From positions 3,038,001-3,102,000 of the forward strand of contig OZ252253.1 of assembly GCA_965249775.1 (NCBI GenBank): a DNA stretch of 64,000 nucleotides, read 5' to 3'. Made by a program: the position numbers and the translations under genes. Below are positions 1-6,966 of this stretch, one piece after another (positions within the stretch are counted from its first letter, which is position 1; the number at the start of each line of letters is the position of its first letter). Below the pieces are notes generated by a model. That model ran no database searches, had not been told where the DNA came from, and saw nothing but the letters and a program-made list of their open reading frames with translations. This DNA is from UBA822 sp965249775 (GTDB taxonomy: Bacteria > Gemmatimonadota > Gemmatimonadetes > Longimicrobiales > Gaopeijiaceae).

Positions 1-58
1 GCACCGATGGCTTCACTCGCCGCGCCCGACGCGGGAAAGTCGCTGGCTTATCGCAGGG

Positions 59-313
59 GTGCCATCACATAAGATTAATGACTTATTCTTATGGCAACCG
101 AAGGGCCTCATAAACTTCCTGTTCCGAAACCCGATGGTGGATGTGAGGCGCGTGAAGACAATCACGAAGCTATCTCAGCCCGCCGCGAACGCGCTCACCA
201 ACGCGATGGAGGAGGCTGGAGTCCTCCGGGAAATCACGGGGAAAAAGACGTACCGGGTGTTCGCGTTTCACCGATACCTGGATCTCTTTGAGGAGAGGGA
301 TCAGCGGGGCTGA
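59..313 (+). pseudogene. Fic family protein, C-terminal winged-helix remnant
   Basis: Only about 84 residues can be read, from a GTG at 59. Residues 15-78 resemble the winged-helix segment at the C-terminus of Fic AMP-transferase proteins: an FLFRNPMVDV-like start, a helix-turn-helix with 'SQPAANALTNAMEEAG', then 'LREITGKKTYRVFAFHRYLDLFEE'. The catalytic Fic core (HPFxxGNGR) is not visible. The frame stays open to the left edge, but residues upstream of 'GLINFLF' do not look like Fic. This suggests either a truncated and frameshifted relic or a gene whose main body lies outside the window. Confidence 0.45.
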
Positions 314-538
314 TCACAAGCCCTATAAGGGGCCGTCCGAGAATCCTGCACCCGAAAGACGCCCAGTGGAACTTGGTGCTTCTAGGTGCACCCGGCAGGA
401 GCGGAATGCGTTACCTCTGTCCCCAAGGGCGCGCGGCCGGCATGTTTGGATGGGCAATGTTCGTTCCCCGGATGGGAGATTGCATGGTAGGATCCACCCC
501 GCCGGTCGGGGCGGAACGCCCGTTGAAGGAGACTCGTT
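314..538. other. intergenic region upstream of the deacylase gene
   Basis: No credible gene is seen in these 225 bases. The last 25 bases hold a copy of the dispersed GTTGAAGGAG motif that serves as ribosome binding site for the next gene. Confidence 0.4.
518..533 (+). repeat. dispersed GTTGAAGGAG repeat (short copy) acting as RBS
   Basis: GCCCGTTGAAGGAGAC matches the left part of the repeat family found at 6234, 20906, 25771, 36993, 37290, 37751, 48559, 60427 and 62352. AAGGAG at 526-531 lies 7 bases before the TTG start at 539, so this copy appears to provide the Shine-Dalgarno sequence. Confidence 0.45.
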
Positions 539-2311
539 TTGAAACGTCGAACCTTCATACAGACCGGTAGTCTGATCGGCGTGGCTGGCGCCGCCGGAGC
601 CTTGGGAGTCGGCTTCGCCCGAAGCCGCGACGGCAAGAGCGCTGCCGCTGCGATCCCGTCCGGGACCGATCGGGCGAGCAGTTCGGAGACGGCTTCCGGG
701 ACGGGACCCGGAGTCACCCCCGACCTCGTGCTGCGCCGGGCCACAGTGTTCGATGGCACGGGCGCACCCGGGCGGGAGCTAGACGTCGCCGTGACGGGTG
801 ACCGAATCACAGCGGTGGGAACGATCGCGGAGGCCGGGTCCGAGGAGATCGACCTCGCCGGGATGGCGCTGGCGCCGGGGTTCATCGACATCCACTCCCA
901 TGCCGACCTCTCTCTCTTCGTCAACCCGAACGTGGAGAGCCGCATCCGACAGGGGGTCACGCTGGAGATCGTGGGCCAGGACGGGAACTCGGTCGGCCCG
1001 ATGTCCGACGCCGGTTTCCGGGCTACGCGCGATCGATACCGCGATGTATACGGAGTCGACATCGACTTCCGGGACCTCGGTGGGTTCCTGGATCAGCTCG
1101 ATCGCACTCCGGCGACGGTCAACCTCGCCACGATGATCGGCCACGGGACCATCCGCGGACTGGTGGTCGGAGGCGCGGACCGGCCAGCCACCGAGAATGA
1201 GATTCAGCGCATGCGAGCGCTCATAGGGGAAGCCCTCGATCAGGGAGCGGTGGGATTGTCTTCGGGTCTCGAGTACACACCCGGATCCTTCGCCGACGCG
1301 AACGAGTTGGTGGAGCTCGCGAGGGAGCTGCGGGGGACCGGCTATCCCTACGCGTCTCACATGCGCAACGAGGACGACCGTCTCTTCGCGGCGGTCGAGG
1401 AGACTCTCCAAGTAGGCCGGATGGCTGATGTGCCGGTTCAGATCTCGCATCTCAAGGCCCAGGGTGAACGCAATTGGTGGAAGGCACCGGCGGTTCTTCG
1501 ATCCATCGAGGAGGCTCGCGGCGCCGGCCTCGACGTACACTTCGACCGCTATCCCTACGTCGCCTACGCGACAGGGCTGTCCGGACTCTTCCCCACGTGG
1601 GCGCGGGCCGGTGGGAGCGGCGCCTTCATACGACGTTTGGAGGATCCCGCTCAGCTTCCGGCCATCGAGCGCTTTGCGCGGGACAAGGTGGCGCTTTTGG
1701 GCTCGTGGGATGCGGTACAGATCAGCTCAGTCGGGAGCGCCGGCACCGTGTATGCCAGGGGCCGCCGCCTAGGGGAGTTGGCCGCCGAGCGGGGCGAGGA
1801 GCCCTTCGCCCTCGCCCTCCGGTTGATCGTCGAGGGTAGGAGCAACGTCGGCATGATCGGATTCGGAATGTCGGAGGAGAACACGGCTGAGTTCCTGGCT
1901 CATCCGCTCGGGATGGTGTGCTCCGACGGCGGCTCGTATGCCCCATATGGGGCCCTCTCCGGGGGCTCTCCCCACCCGCGTGGGTACGGGACTTTCCCCC
2001 GCCTCCTGGGGCGCTACGTGCGGTCCGGAGCCCTGTCTCTGCAGCTCGCCGTGCACAAGGCGACCGCCCTCCCGGCTCGGAAGATCGGCCTGACCGACCG
2101 AGGGGTGATCAGAGCGGGCGCCTTCGCCGATCTCGTGGCATTCGACCCCACCACCGTTGCTGATCAGGCCACCTTCGAGGATCCCCATCAGTATCCGGTC
2201 GGCATCCCCCTCGTGATAGTGAATGGCCAGGTGACACTTAGAGACGGTGAGCAGACGGGCGCGCGTGCGGGACGGGCCGTTCGGGGCAGCGGGCGGGGAG
2301 CGGCCAGGTAG
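539..2311 (+). CDS. N-acyl-D-amino-acid deacylase (D-aminoacylase), Tat-exported amidohydrolase
   Basis: The 590-residue protein begins at TTG with AAGGAG 7 bases upstream. Residues 1-30 form a Tat-like signal ('MKRRTFIQTG' then a hydrophobic stretch), which suggests export as a folded metalloenzyme. The body fits the D-aminoacylase branch of the amidohydrolase superfamily. Metal-ligand motifs are 'PGFIDIHSHADLS' near 115, 'ASHMRNEDD' near 275 and 'VQISHLKAQGE' near 300. The late signature 'MVCSDGGSYAPYG' followed by 'HPRGYGTFPRLLGRYVR' near 460-495 is typical of the family. Family members hydrolyse N-acyl-D-amino acids to D-amino acid and carboxylate, so a role in scavenging D-amino acids or peptides is inferred. 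It appears monocistronic. Confidence 0.85.
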   Translation: MKRRTFIQTGSLIGVAGAAGALGVGFARSRDGKSAAAAIPSGTDRASSSETASGTGPGVTPDLVLRRATVFDGTGAPGRELDVAVTGDRITAVGTIAEAGSEEIDLAGMALAPGFIDIHSHADLSLFVNPNVESRIRQGVTLEIVGQDGNSVGPMSDAGFRATRDRYRDVYGVDIDFRDLGGFLDQLDRTPATVNLATMIGHGTIRGLVVGGADRPATENEIQRMRALIGEALDQGAVGLSSGLEYTPGSFADANELVELARELRGTGYPYASHMRNEDDRLFAAVEETLQVGRMADVPVQISHLKAQGERNWWKAPAVLRSIEEARGAGLDVHFDRYPYVAYATGLSGLFPTWARAGGSGAFIRRLEDPAQLPAIERFARDKVALLGSWDAVQISSVGSAGTVYARGRRLGELAAERGEEPFALALRLIVEGRSNVGMIGFGMSEENTAEFLAHPLGMVCSDGGSYAPYGALSGGSPHPRGYGTFPRLLGRYVRSGALSLQLAVHKATALPARKIGLTDRGVIRAGAFADLVAFDPTTVADQATFEDPHQYPVGIPLVIVNGQVTLRDGEQTGARAGRAVRGSGRGAAR

Positions 2312-2660
2312 CAGGGTGATCGGAGAAGGGGGCGGGTCTAGGCTTTCAAAGAACCGGAAGAGGCCCGAAAGCGAACCTACCACCGATCCTCAAGACCTAA
2401 TTCTAGTAGAACCTCCACGATCACCTCCTCCACGGCATTAGAGATTCTAAGCGATAACTCCGTCGCTGTATCGAGCCATGCGCGAACAATCTCCATGTGG
2501 GCATCGTAGTCGGCATCCGCACGCGAACATTCCCTGAACGAGAAGACGGCCACGAACGAGGGGGGTGGCCGTCTGGTGCGTCGTGGTCCTTGTCCAGAAC
2601 TTCTTCGAGGTGCTGAGGGAGCGGGCGGGGAACTGATGCCCTCAACCGACCACTGAAGAA
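2312..2660. other. intergenic region without a convincing gene
   Basis: Between two genes that end facing each other. It begins with GGGTGATCGGAG (2314-2325), a motif also seen at 20937-20948 (minus) and 48514-48524. A minus-strand frame (about 2377-2496) encodes an acidic 39-residue peptide beginning MEIVRAWLDT, but it has no recognisable family and no clear ribosome binding site, so it is not called as a gene. Confidence 0.3.
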
Positions 2661-3326
2661 CTAGCTTCTGTGGCTCCCGGCGAAAGTACCCGGGTCGAGC
2701 TGGCCGTAGACGCATCTGCCCTTCAACGTGGTCCCTTCGAGGGTGCCTTCGTAGACGACCACTCCTCGGGTACTGACGAAGGAGAACTTGACCAAGCCGT
2801 CCTCGACGGTTCCGCGTACCTTGAGGCGCGTACCCCAGAGTCCGCTGTAGGTCCCGGAGATGCGGGTCCCGTCTTGCTCGAGGACGAACGTCGCGTCACC
2901 GCCTCCTTGACGCCCCAGATCCACGGACAGGACCCAAGTGCCGGTCAGTTCCTGATTCGCCCCGTCCTCGGCGACGGAGAAGTTCTGCTCTACGGTTTGA
3001 CCACCACCGATTGTGATCTGCGCCTCCGTGGTCCGGTACCCGATCCGAGTTGCGGTCAACGTGTACGTACCCGCGGGCACATTCTGGAGCACGTAGAGGC
3101 CGTTAGGCTGCGACAAGCCGCCCAGCTCCAAGCTGGTGATATAGACCTGGACCGCCGCAACCGAGCCTCCGGTCTGCGCATCGGTGACTTGGCCGGTGAC
3201 CGTGCCGACGGCGACAGGCACATCACCGGAGCGCGACCCAAGCAAACTGAACGAAAGCGAAGCGCCGATTACCCCACCGGCCATGATGGTCAGCATTGGG
3301 AGTAGGTCGCTGCGAGAGAGCCTCAT
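2661..3326 (-). CDS. exported protein with carboxypeptidase-regulatory-like domain
   Basis: The start was placed at the ATG at 3326 (MRLSRSDLLPML) because a strong AAGGAGG lies just upstream; the frame could extend to 3443 but without such a site. The 221-residue protein has an N-terminal membrane or signal segment (residues 8-30). A beta-sandwich carboxypeptidase-regulatory-like domain follows ('VTGQVTDAQTGGSVAAVQVYI', then 'NGLYVLQNVPAGTYTLTATRIGY'). The C-terminal half is beta-rich ('TGTWVLSVDLG', 'GTRISGTYSG', 'KVRGTVEDGLVKFSF') and resembles small substrate- or lipid-binding beta barrels in secreted proteins. The regulatory-like fold is common in surface proteins and TonB-dependent receptors. 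The function is unknown. Confidence 0.7.
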   Translation of the reverse strand: MRLSRSDLLPMLTIMAGGVIGASLSFSLLGSRSGDVPVAVGTVTGQVTDAQTGGSVAAVQVYITSLELGGLSQPNGLYVLQNVPAGTYTLTATRIGYRTTEAQITIGGGQTVEQNFSVAEDGANQELTGTWVLSVDLGRQGGGDATFVLEQDGTRISGTYSGLWGTRLKVRGTVEDGLVKFSFVSTRGVVVYEGTLEGTTLKGRCVYGQLDPGTFAGSHRS

Positions 3327-3468
3327 CGTCGCCTCCTTGGATCCGAGTCGAGGAACTATCTGAATACTCCCCGTCCGAGCGAGAGGATCCCCGACACGAT
3401 GGGGGTGGCTGTCCATCACGGTTCGTGTCTTTGCCCACTCCATCCGGTTGATTGGAATCGCGTCAGTG

Positions 3469-3498
3469 TCGAGTTGTCTGTGCGCAAAGACAACTCGA
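3469..3498. repeat. perfect inverted repeat (11-bp stem, 8-nt loop)
   Basis: TCGAGTTGTCT at 3469-3479 pairs exactly with AGACAACTCGA at 3488-3498 around the loop GTGCGCAA. It lies in the 363-bp divergent region between the 2661-3326 gene (minus) and the 3690-4820 gene (plus). No T-run follows on either strand, so it is more likely an operator or RNA structure than a terminator. The rest of 3327-3689 shows no gene. Confidence 0.5.
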
Positions 3499-3680
3499 GC
3501 TTGTCCTAACCGGGGTGAGCTTTTTCACTTTGCCGAGGAGTAGATGGCCACGCTGGCGGCGGTTACTTTGTCACAGGACGACCCTCGGGATCGTGCGTGG
3601 TGGTGGCTTATTGGCGACTCAGGCGAGATCTGCCAAACCATCTATATCCGTAACTCGGTGTTGCACAATGGGTTATCCCC

Positions 3681-3700
3681 GTAGTTCAGTTGGATAAATC
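3681..3700 (+). other. tRNA D-arm-like fragment
   Basis: GTAGTTCAGTTGGATAAATC closely matches positions 7-26 of many bacterial tRNAs. No anticodon arm, T-arm (GGTTCGAATCC) or matching 3' acceptor strand follows, so this is at most a 5' tRNA fragment. It overlaps the proposed TTG start of the LuxE-like gene. Confidence 0.3.
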
Positions 3701-4820
3701 CTTTGCCGGCCTGGCATCCGCGTTGGGCACCGCCTTCAAGGAGACCCGCGGTGAGCCCTGGCCGGATGATGTTTTCGAGTCGTGGGCACAAAGGGTTTTC
3801 GCCTATCAGTTCGAGACCAATCCGGTATATGCGACTTATGTCCGCAAACGGGGCGCCACGCCGTCCACGGTGGCTCATTGGAGCGAGATTCCATGGGTTC
3901 CCGCCTCGGCATTCAAAGCGGTTCCGTTGATTTCTGGAGACTCATCACAGGTACAGCGCGTGTTCCGGACGAGTGGCACGACAGATGCTGGCCGCCGGGG
4001 AGAGCACCATGTCCTCGACCTGGGTCTGTACCGGGATTCGCTGCTTCCGAACATGAGGCGCCATCTCTACATGGGTGGACCGGGTGCGGGCGAGCCATCC
4101 CGCCCGATCCTGGCCCTCACACCCGCCCCTGCTGACGCGCCCGAGTCTTCGTTGAGCTTCATGTTGGGTAGCGCACTCGATGTGCTCTCGGGGGGGGAGG
4201 GCGGGTTCTTCGTCACTCCGGACGGAGTGATCGACACGGTCGGGCTGAGCGAAGCGTTGCTGGAGGCAGCCGCTGTGGCGACTCCGATCCTTCTTGCCGG
4301 AACGGCCTTCGCCTTCGTCCACTGGCTCGACTGGTTGAAGGAGCGCAGCGTCCGATTCGAATTGCCTCAGGGCTCATTGATCATGGAGACGGGAGGCTTC
4401 AAGGGCCGCTCTCGAGTCTTGGAGCGTCCGGAGTTCTACGCGTTCTTGTCGGAGGCGCACGGCGTCCCGTTCGGGGCGATCGTGAACGAGTATGGAATGA
4501 CCGAGCTGCTCTCGCAGTTTTACGATGGCCCGGTTTCGGCGATGGCCCAAGTCGCCCTGGAGGATCGCAGACATGTTCCGCCTCCCTGGGTCCGAACGCG
4601 TGTGCTCGATCCGAAGACGCTATCGACGCTTCCGCTGGGGAGGCCGGGTTTGCTCTGCCATTACGACCTGGCCAACGCGGGGTCGGTGATGGCGGTCCTC
4701 ACGGAGGATCTGGGCGTAGCCGTTGACGATGGGTTCCGTGTGCTCGGCAGGGTCCAGGGCGCCGAGCCACGAGGCTGTTCCTTGGCGATGGACGACCTTC
4801 TGTCGGGTGCGGAGTCATGA
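3690..4820 (+). CDS. LuxE-like acyl-protein synthetase (acyl-activating enzyme)
   Basis: 376 residues from a TTG at 3690; a second TTG at 3723 is possible, since no clear ribosome binding site precedes either. Adenylate-forming signatures are 'RTSGTTDAG' at 93-101 (phosphate-binding loop), 'METGGFKGRSR' at 232-242 and 'EYGMTELLSQFY' at 267-278. These place it in the LuxE/PaaK-like family. LuxE activates fatty acids as acyl-AMP, transfers the acyl group to its own cysteine and hands it to LuxC. The stop overlaps the ATG of the LuxC-like gene (ATGA), so the two are translationally coupled. No luxA, luxB or luxD is nearby, which argues for aldehyde supply to another pathway rather than light emission. 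Confidence 0.8.
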   Translation: MDKSFAGLASALGTAFKETRGEPWPDDVFESWAQRVFAYQFETNPVYATYVRKRGATPSTVAHWSEIPWVPASAFKAVPLISGDSSQVQRVFRTSGTTDAGRRGEHHVLDLGLYRDSLLPNMRRHLYMGGPGAGEPSRPILALTPAPADAPESSLSFMLGSALDVLSGGEGGFFVTPDGVIDTVGLSEALLEAAAVATPILLAGTAFAFVHWLDWLKERSVRFELPQGSLIMETGGFKGRSRVLERPEFYAFLSEAHGVPFGAIVNEYGMTELLSQFYDGPVSAMAQVALEDRRHVPPPWVRTRVLDPKTLSTLPLGRPGLLCHYDLANAGSVMAVLTEDLGVAVDDGFRVLGRVQGAEPRGCSLAMDDLLSGAES

Positions 4821-6238
4821 AGACGACGTTCGACGCCTGCCGGCTTCCGTCCTTTTCGAGTGGGTTTACGATCACGCCTGAGGCCCTTGTGTGGGAGACT
4901 ATCGGCGTTTCCGAGAGTGTAGCAGTTCGCTATCCGGCGTGGCCCGGCGATACCGCGGAGGGGCTCCTTGCTGCCTTGAAGGAGGCGGGGGCGCGACTCT
5001 CCGAGGTGCCGGTTCAGGACCTGGTGATCCACGTCGGACGGGTGGCGGATCGCTTCTTGGACTCGTCCGATTCCCTCCGCCAGGAGGCGATCGACTTGCT
5101 CGTGCCCACGGCGGGCGTTTCCCAAGAGATGGCCTCGGAGATTCTTACGGGCATGGCTCGCGACTGGACCACGGAGCGGCTCACTGAGCTCTTGAGGAGA
5201 GAGTTCCGTGACCCCGGCGTGCTGGACGGATTCCGCGAAGTGGACGAGGGCCGGACGGTCCGGGCCATGGGCCCTCTTCTGACGTTTCATGTGGGTGCGG
5301 GAACGGTCCCGGGCGTCAGCGTCACATCGATGATTCGCGCCCTCATCGTGAAGTCGGCGGTCCTTCTCAAGCCCGGATTGGGCGATGTGGTGTTGCCGGT
5401 GCTATTTGCCAAGGCGCTCGCCGAGGAGGCTCCCGAGCTGTCGGACACGGTGGCTGTGACGTATTGGCCTGGCGGTTCCTCTCCGCTGGAGGGCCTTGCC
5501 CTTGAGAGCGCGGAGGCCGTGGTGGCGTACGGTGGCGACGAAGTGGTCGCGTCGCTGAGGGCGCGAACCCCTGTGACAGCCCGTTTCATCGCATATCACC
5601 ACCGTCTGAGCCTGGGCCTGGTGGGGCGCGAAGCGCTCACCCCCGAGCGCGCGCCTCGCGTGGCCCGCATGGCTGCCCGTGCCGTCTCGATGTTCGATCA
5701 GCGGGGTTGTGTCTGTCCACACGCGATCTACGTAGAGGAGGGCGGCGCCGTCGACCCCGGAGAGTGGGCCGCCCAGCTGGCGTCTGCCATGGCGGACCTC
5801 GAGAAGGAAATCCCGGGCGGGCAAGTCACCGCCTCCGACGCCTCGGCCGTCCACCAGATGAGAGGATCCGCTGAGCTGCGGGAGGCCACTGGGAGCGGCG
5901 TCCGCGTATTCCGGGCGGACGAGAGCTTCTGGACGGTGATCCTCGAGGACGAAATGCGCTTCACGCCCTCTTGTCTCAACCGCGTCGTGTCTGTTGTCCC
6001 AACCCCTGATCTTGGCCGTGTCGCTGGTTCGTTGGGAGAGGTTGGGCGCTATCTACAGACGGTGGCGGTCGAAGGCGCGGAGGATCGTATGCCGAGGTTG
6101 GCGGAGGCACTCTGCCGGGCAGGCGCCACACGGGTTACGTCGTTCGAAAAGGCGCCCTGGCCGCCACCTTGGTGGCGCCACGACGGTGCTTCGGTGCTTT
6201 CGGGATTGATACGCTGGGTCGATCTCGAGGCCTATTGA
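4817..6238 (+). CDS. LuxC-like acyl-CoA reductase (fatty aldehyde-forming)
   Basis: 473 residues with the LuxC fold, an aldehyde-dehydrogenase relative that reduces an activated acyl group to aldehyde with NADPH. The glycine-rich segment 'FHVGAGTVPGVSVTSMIRAL' (157-176) and 'KSAVLLKPGLGDVVLPV' (179-195) are typical. The catalytic cysteine is probably Cys298 or Cys300 in 'QRGCVCPHAIYV'. It overlaps the LuxE-like gene by four bases and is expected to form a complex with that protein. The stop codon lies inside a copy of the dispersed repeat (TATTGAAGGAGTACAG), so the repeat abuts or created the C-terminus. Confidence 0.82.
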   Translation: MKTTFDACRLPSFSSGFTITPEALVWETIGVSESVAVRYPAWPGDTAEGLLAALKEAGARLSEVPVQDLVIHVGRVADRFLDSSDSLRQEAIDLLVPTAGVSQEMASEILTGMARDWTTERLTELLRREFRDPGVLDGFREVDEGRTVRAMGPLLTFHVGAGTVPGVSVTSMIRALIVKSAVLLKPGLGDVVLPVLFAKALAEEAPELSDTVAVTYWPGGSSPLEGLALESAEAVVAYGGDEVVASLRARTPVTARFIAYHHRLSLGLVGREALTPERAPRVARMAARAVSMFDQRGCVCPHAIYVEEGGAVDPGEWAAQLASAMADLEKEIPGGQVTASDASAVHQMRGSAELREATGSGVRVFRADESFWTVILEDEMRFTPSCLNRVVSVVPTPDLGRVAGSLGEVGRYLQTVAVEGAEDRMPRLAEALCRAGATRVTSFEKAPWPPPWWRHDGASVLSGLIRWVDLEAY

Positions 6239-6293
6239 AGGAGTACAGTGGGCCGCGTTGCGGATGCCACGGCCCCAGATCCTAGGGCGGAGG
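6234..6293 (+). repeat. partial copy of the dispersed repeat/MITE-like element
   Basis: These 60 bases match 37000-37055 almost exactly: TTGAAGGAGTACAGTGGGCC, then GCGTTGCGGATGCCAC, then GCCCCAGATCCTAGG. Differences are one G/A change and an extra G. Only the left arm of the 323-bp element at 36993-37315 is present. The copy starts inside the luxC-like stop codon. Confidence 0.8.
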
Positions 6294-6299
6294 TGGAAG

Positions 6300-6491
6300 C
6301 TATGCTTCGTCCTGCTCCTCCGAGCGCCAGATCACCATCTGTCGCCGGCCGTCGGAGGTCTCTTCGACGCGCACTGTGAGAGAGTCCTTGGCCGCGAGCC
6401 GCAAGTCGTCTCGCAACCCCTGTGGGATCGTGATCCGCCCACCCACTCCGATGGACACATCTGTATAGTAGAGCGTGCGATAGATGGCCAT
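6300..6491 (-). CDS. AbrB/SpoVT-like DNA-binding protein
   Basis: 63 residues from the ATG at 6491, chosen for the GGAGGG just upstream; the frame could reach 6551. The sequence 'VSIGVGGRITIPQGLRDDLRLAAKDSLTVRVEE' is the swapped-hairpin AbrB fold, with the usual 'GRITIP..LR..L.L..GD.L' pattern (here KDSL). Such proteins are transition-state regulators or antitoxins. No PIN-domain or other toxin gene is adjacent, so it is best called a solitary AbrB-type regulator. The DNA target is unknown. Confidence 0.7.
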   Translation of the reverse strand: MAIYRTLYYTDVSIGVGGRITIPQGLRDDLRLAAKDSLTVRVEETSDGRRQMVIWRSEEQDEA

Positions 6492-6599
6492 CTGCCCTCC
6501 TGGAATTTGCACGATAGCAGGCAAATCTACCGCGATTGCCAAGGGCGGCAACCGGGTTGGCGAGATCGTCCAATGGGTCAGGGAAGCCTAACGGACCCG

Positions 6600-6944
6600 T
6601 CACTCCGGATCAGGAAGGACCGAGCGGAGGAGGCTCTGAAGCTGGAAGTCCTCGAGGGCCCGAGCTTTACTCACAACCGTCTCGTAAGAGTCTTCGATCA
6701 GAATGGTGGTCGTCCGCAAGGCCGGTGCCCCTTCGCCCCCGGCTGCGGGAGAGAAACAGAGGAGACCCCGGAAGCTCGTGGGTATGCGGGGGTCGTCTTG
6801 GAACTCGAGGTAGACCTCCCAGAAAAGGCCGTCGTAGCTTATGGTCGTAAGATGTTCGCCGTCTGAGAGAGGCGCCGGGCTGGAAGACTCGTTCGCTGAA
6901 TTCATCGTAGCAACACAGTAGCATCGCGCTTTTAGTCTGGCCAC
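6600..6944 (-). CDS. hypothetical protein
   Basis: Up to 114 residues; an internal ATG at 6905 (MNSANESSSPAPLSDGE) may be the true start. I see no family signature. The central part 'LTTISYDGLFWEVYLEFQDDPRIPTSFRGLLCFSPA' and 'TTTILIEDSYETVVSKARAL' suggest a small alpha/beta protein. It lies in line with the AbrB-like gene 108 bases downstream, so the two may be cotranscribed. No membrane segment or signal peptide is visible. Confidence 0.45.
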   Translation of the reverse strand: MARLKARCYCVATMNSANESSSPAPLSDGEHLTTISYDGLFWEVYLEFQDDPRIPTSFRGLLCFSPAAGGEGAPALRTTTILIEDSYETVVSKARALEDFQLQSLLRSVLPDPE

Positions 6945-6946
6945 CG

Positions 6947-6966
6947 GCCAGGCGTCTTTGCCTGGC
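6947..6966 (-). terminator. weak hairpin after the transglutaminase gene
   Basis: GCCAGGC (6947-6953) and GCCTGGC (6960-6966) form a perfect 7-bp stem with a 6-base loop at the 3' end of the minus-strand 6966-9014 gene. No strong T-run follows, so a Rho-independent terminator is only possible. Confidence 0.3.

Noticed and set aside
2377..2715. 112-residue minus-strand gene between the deacylase and the regulatory-domain protein
   Set aside because: The N-terminal part is low-complexity Arg/Pro and overlaps the neighbouring gene; the last 39 residues look protein-like but there is no start site support.
3675..3760. Complete tRNA gene
   Set aside because: Only the D-arm-like part is present; there is no anticodon arm, T-arm or 3' acceptor strand.
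6300..6944. AbrB-like and neighbouring small gene as a toxin-antitoxin pair
   Set aside because: The genes are separated by 108 bases, the 114-residue product has no toxin motif and is not of PIN or MazF type.
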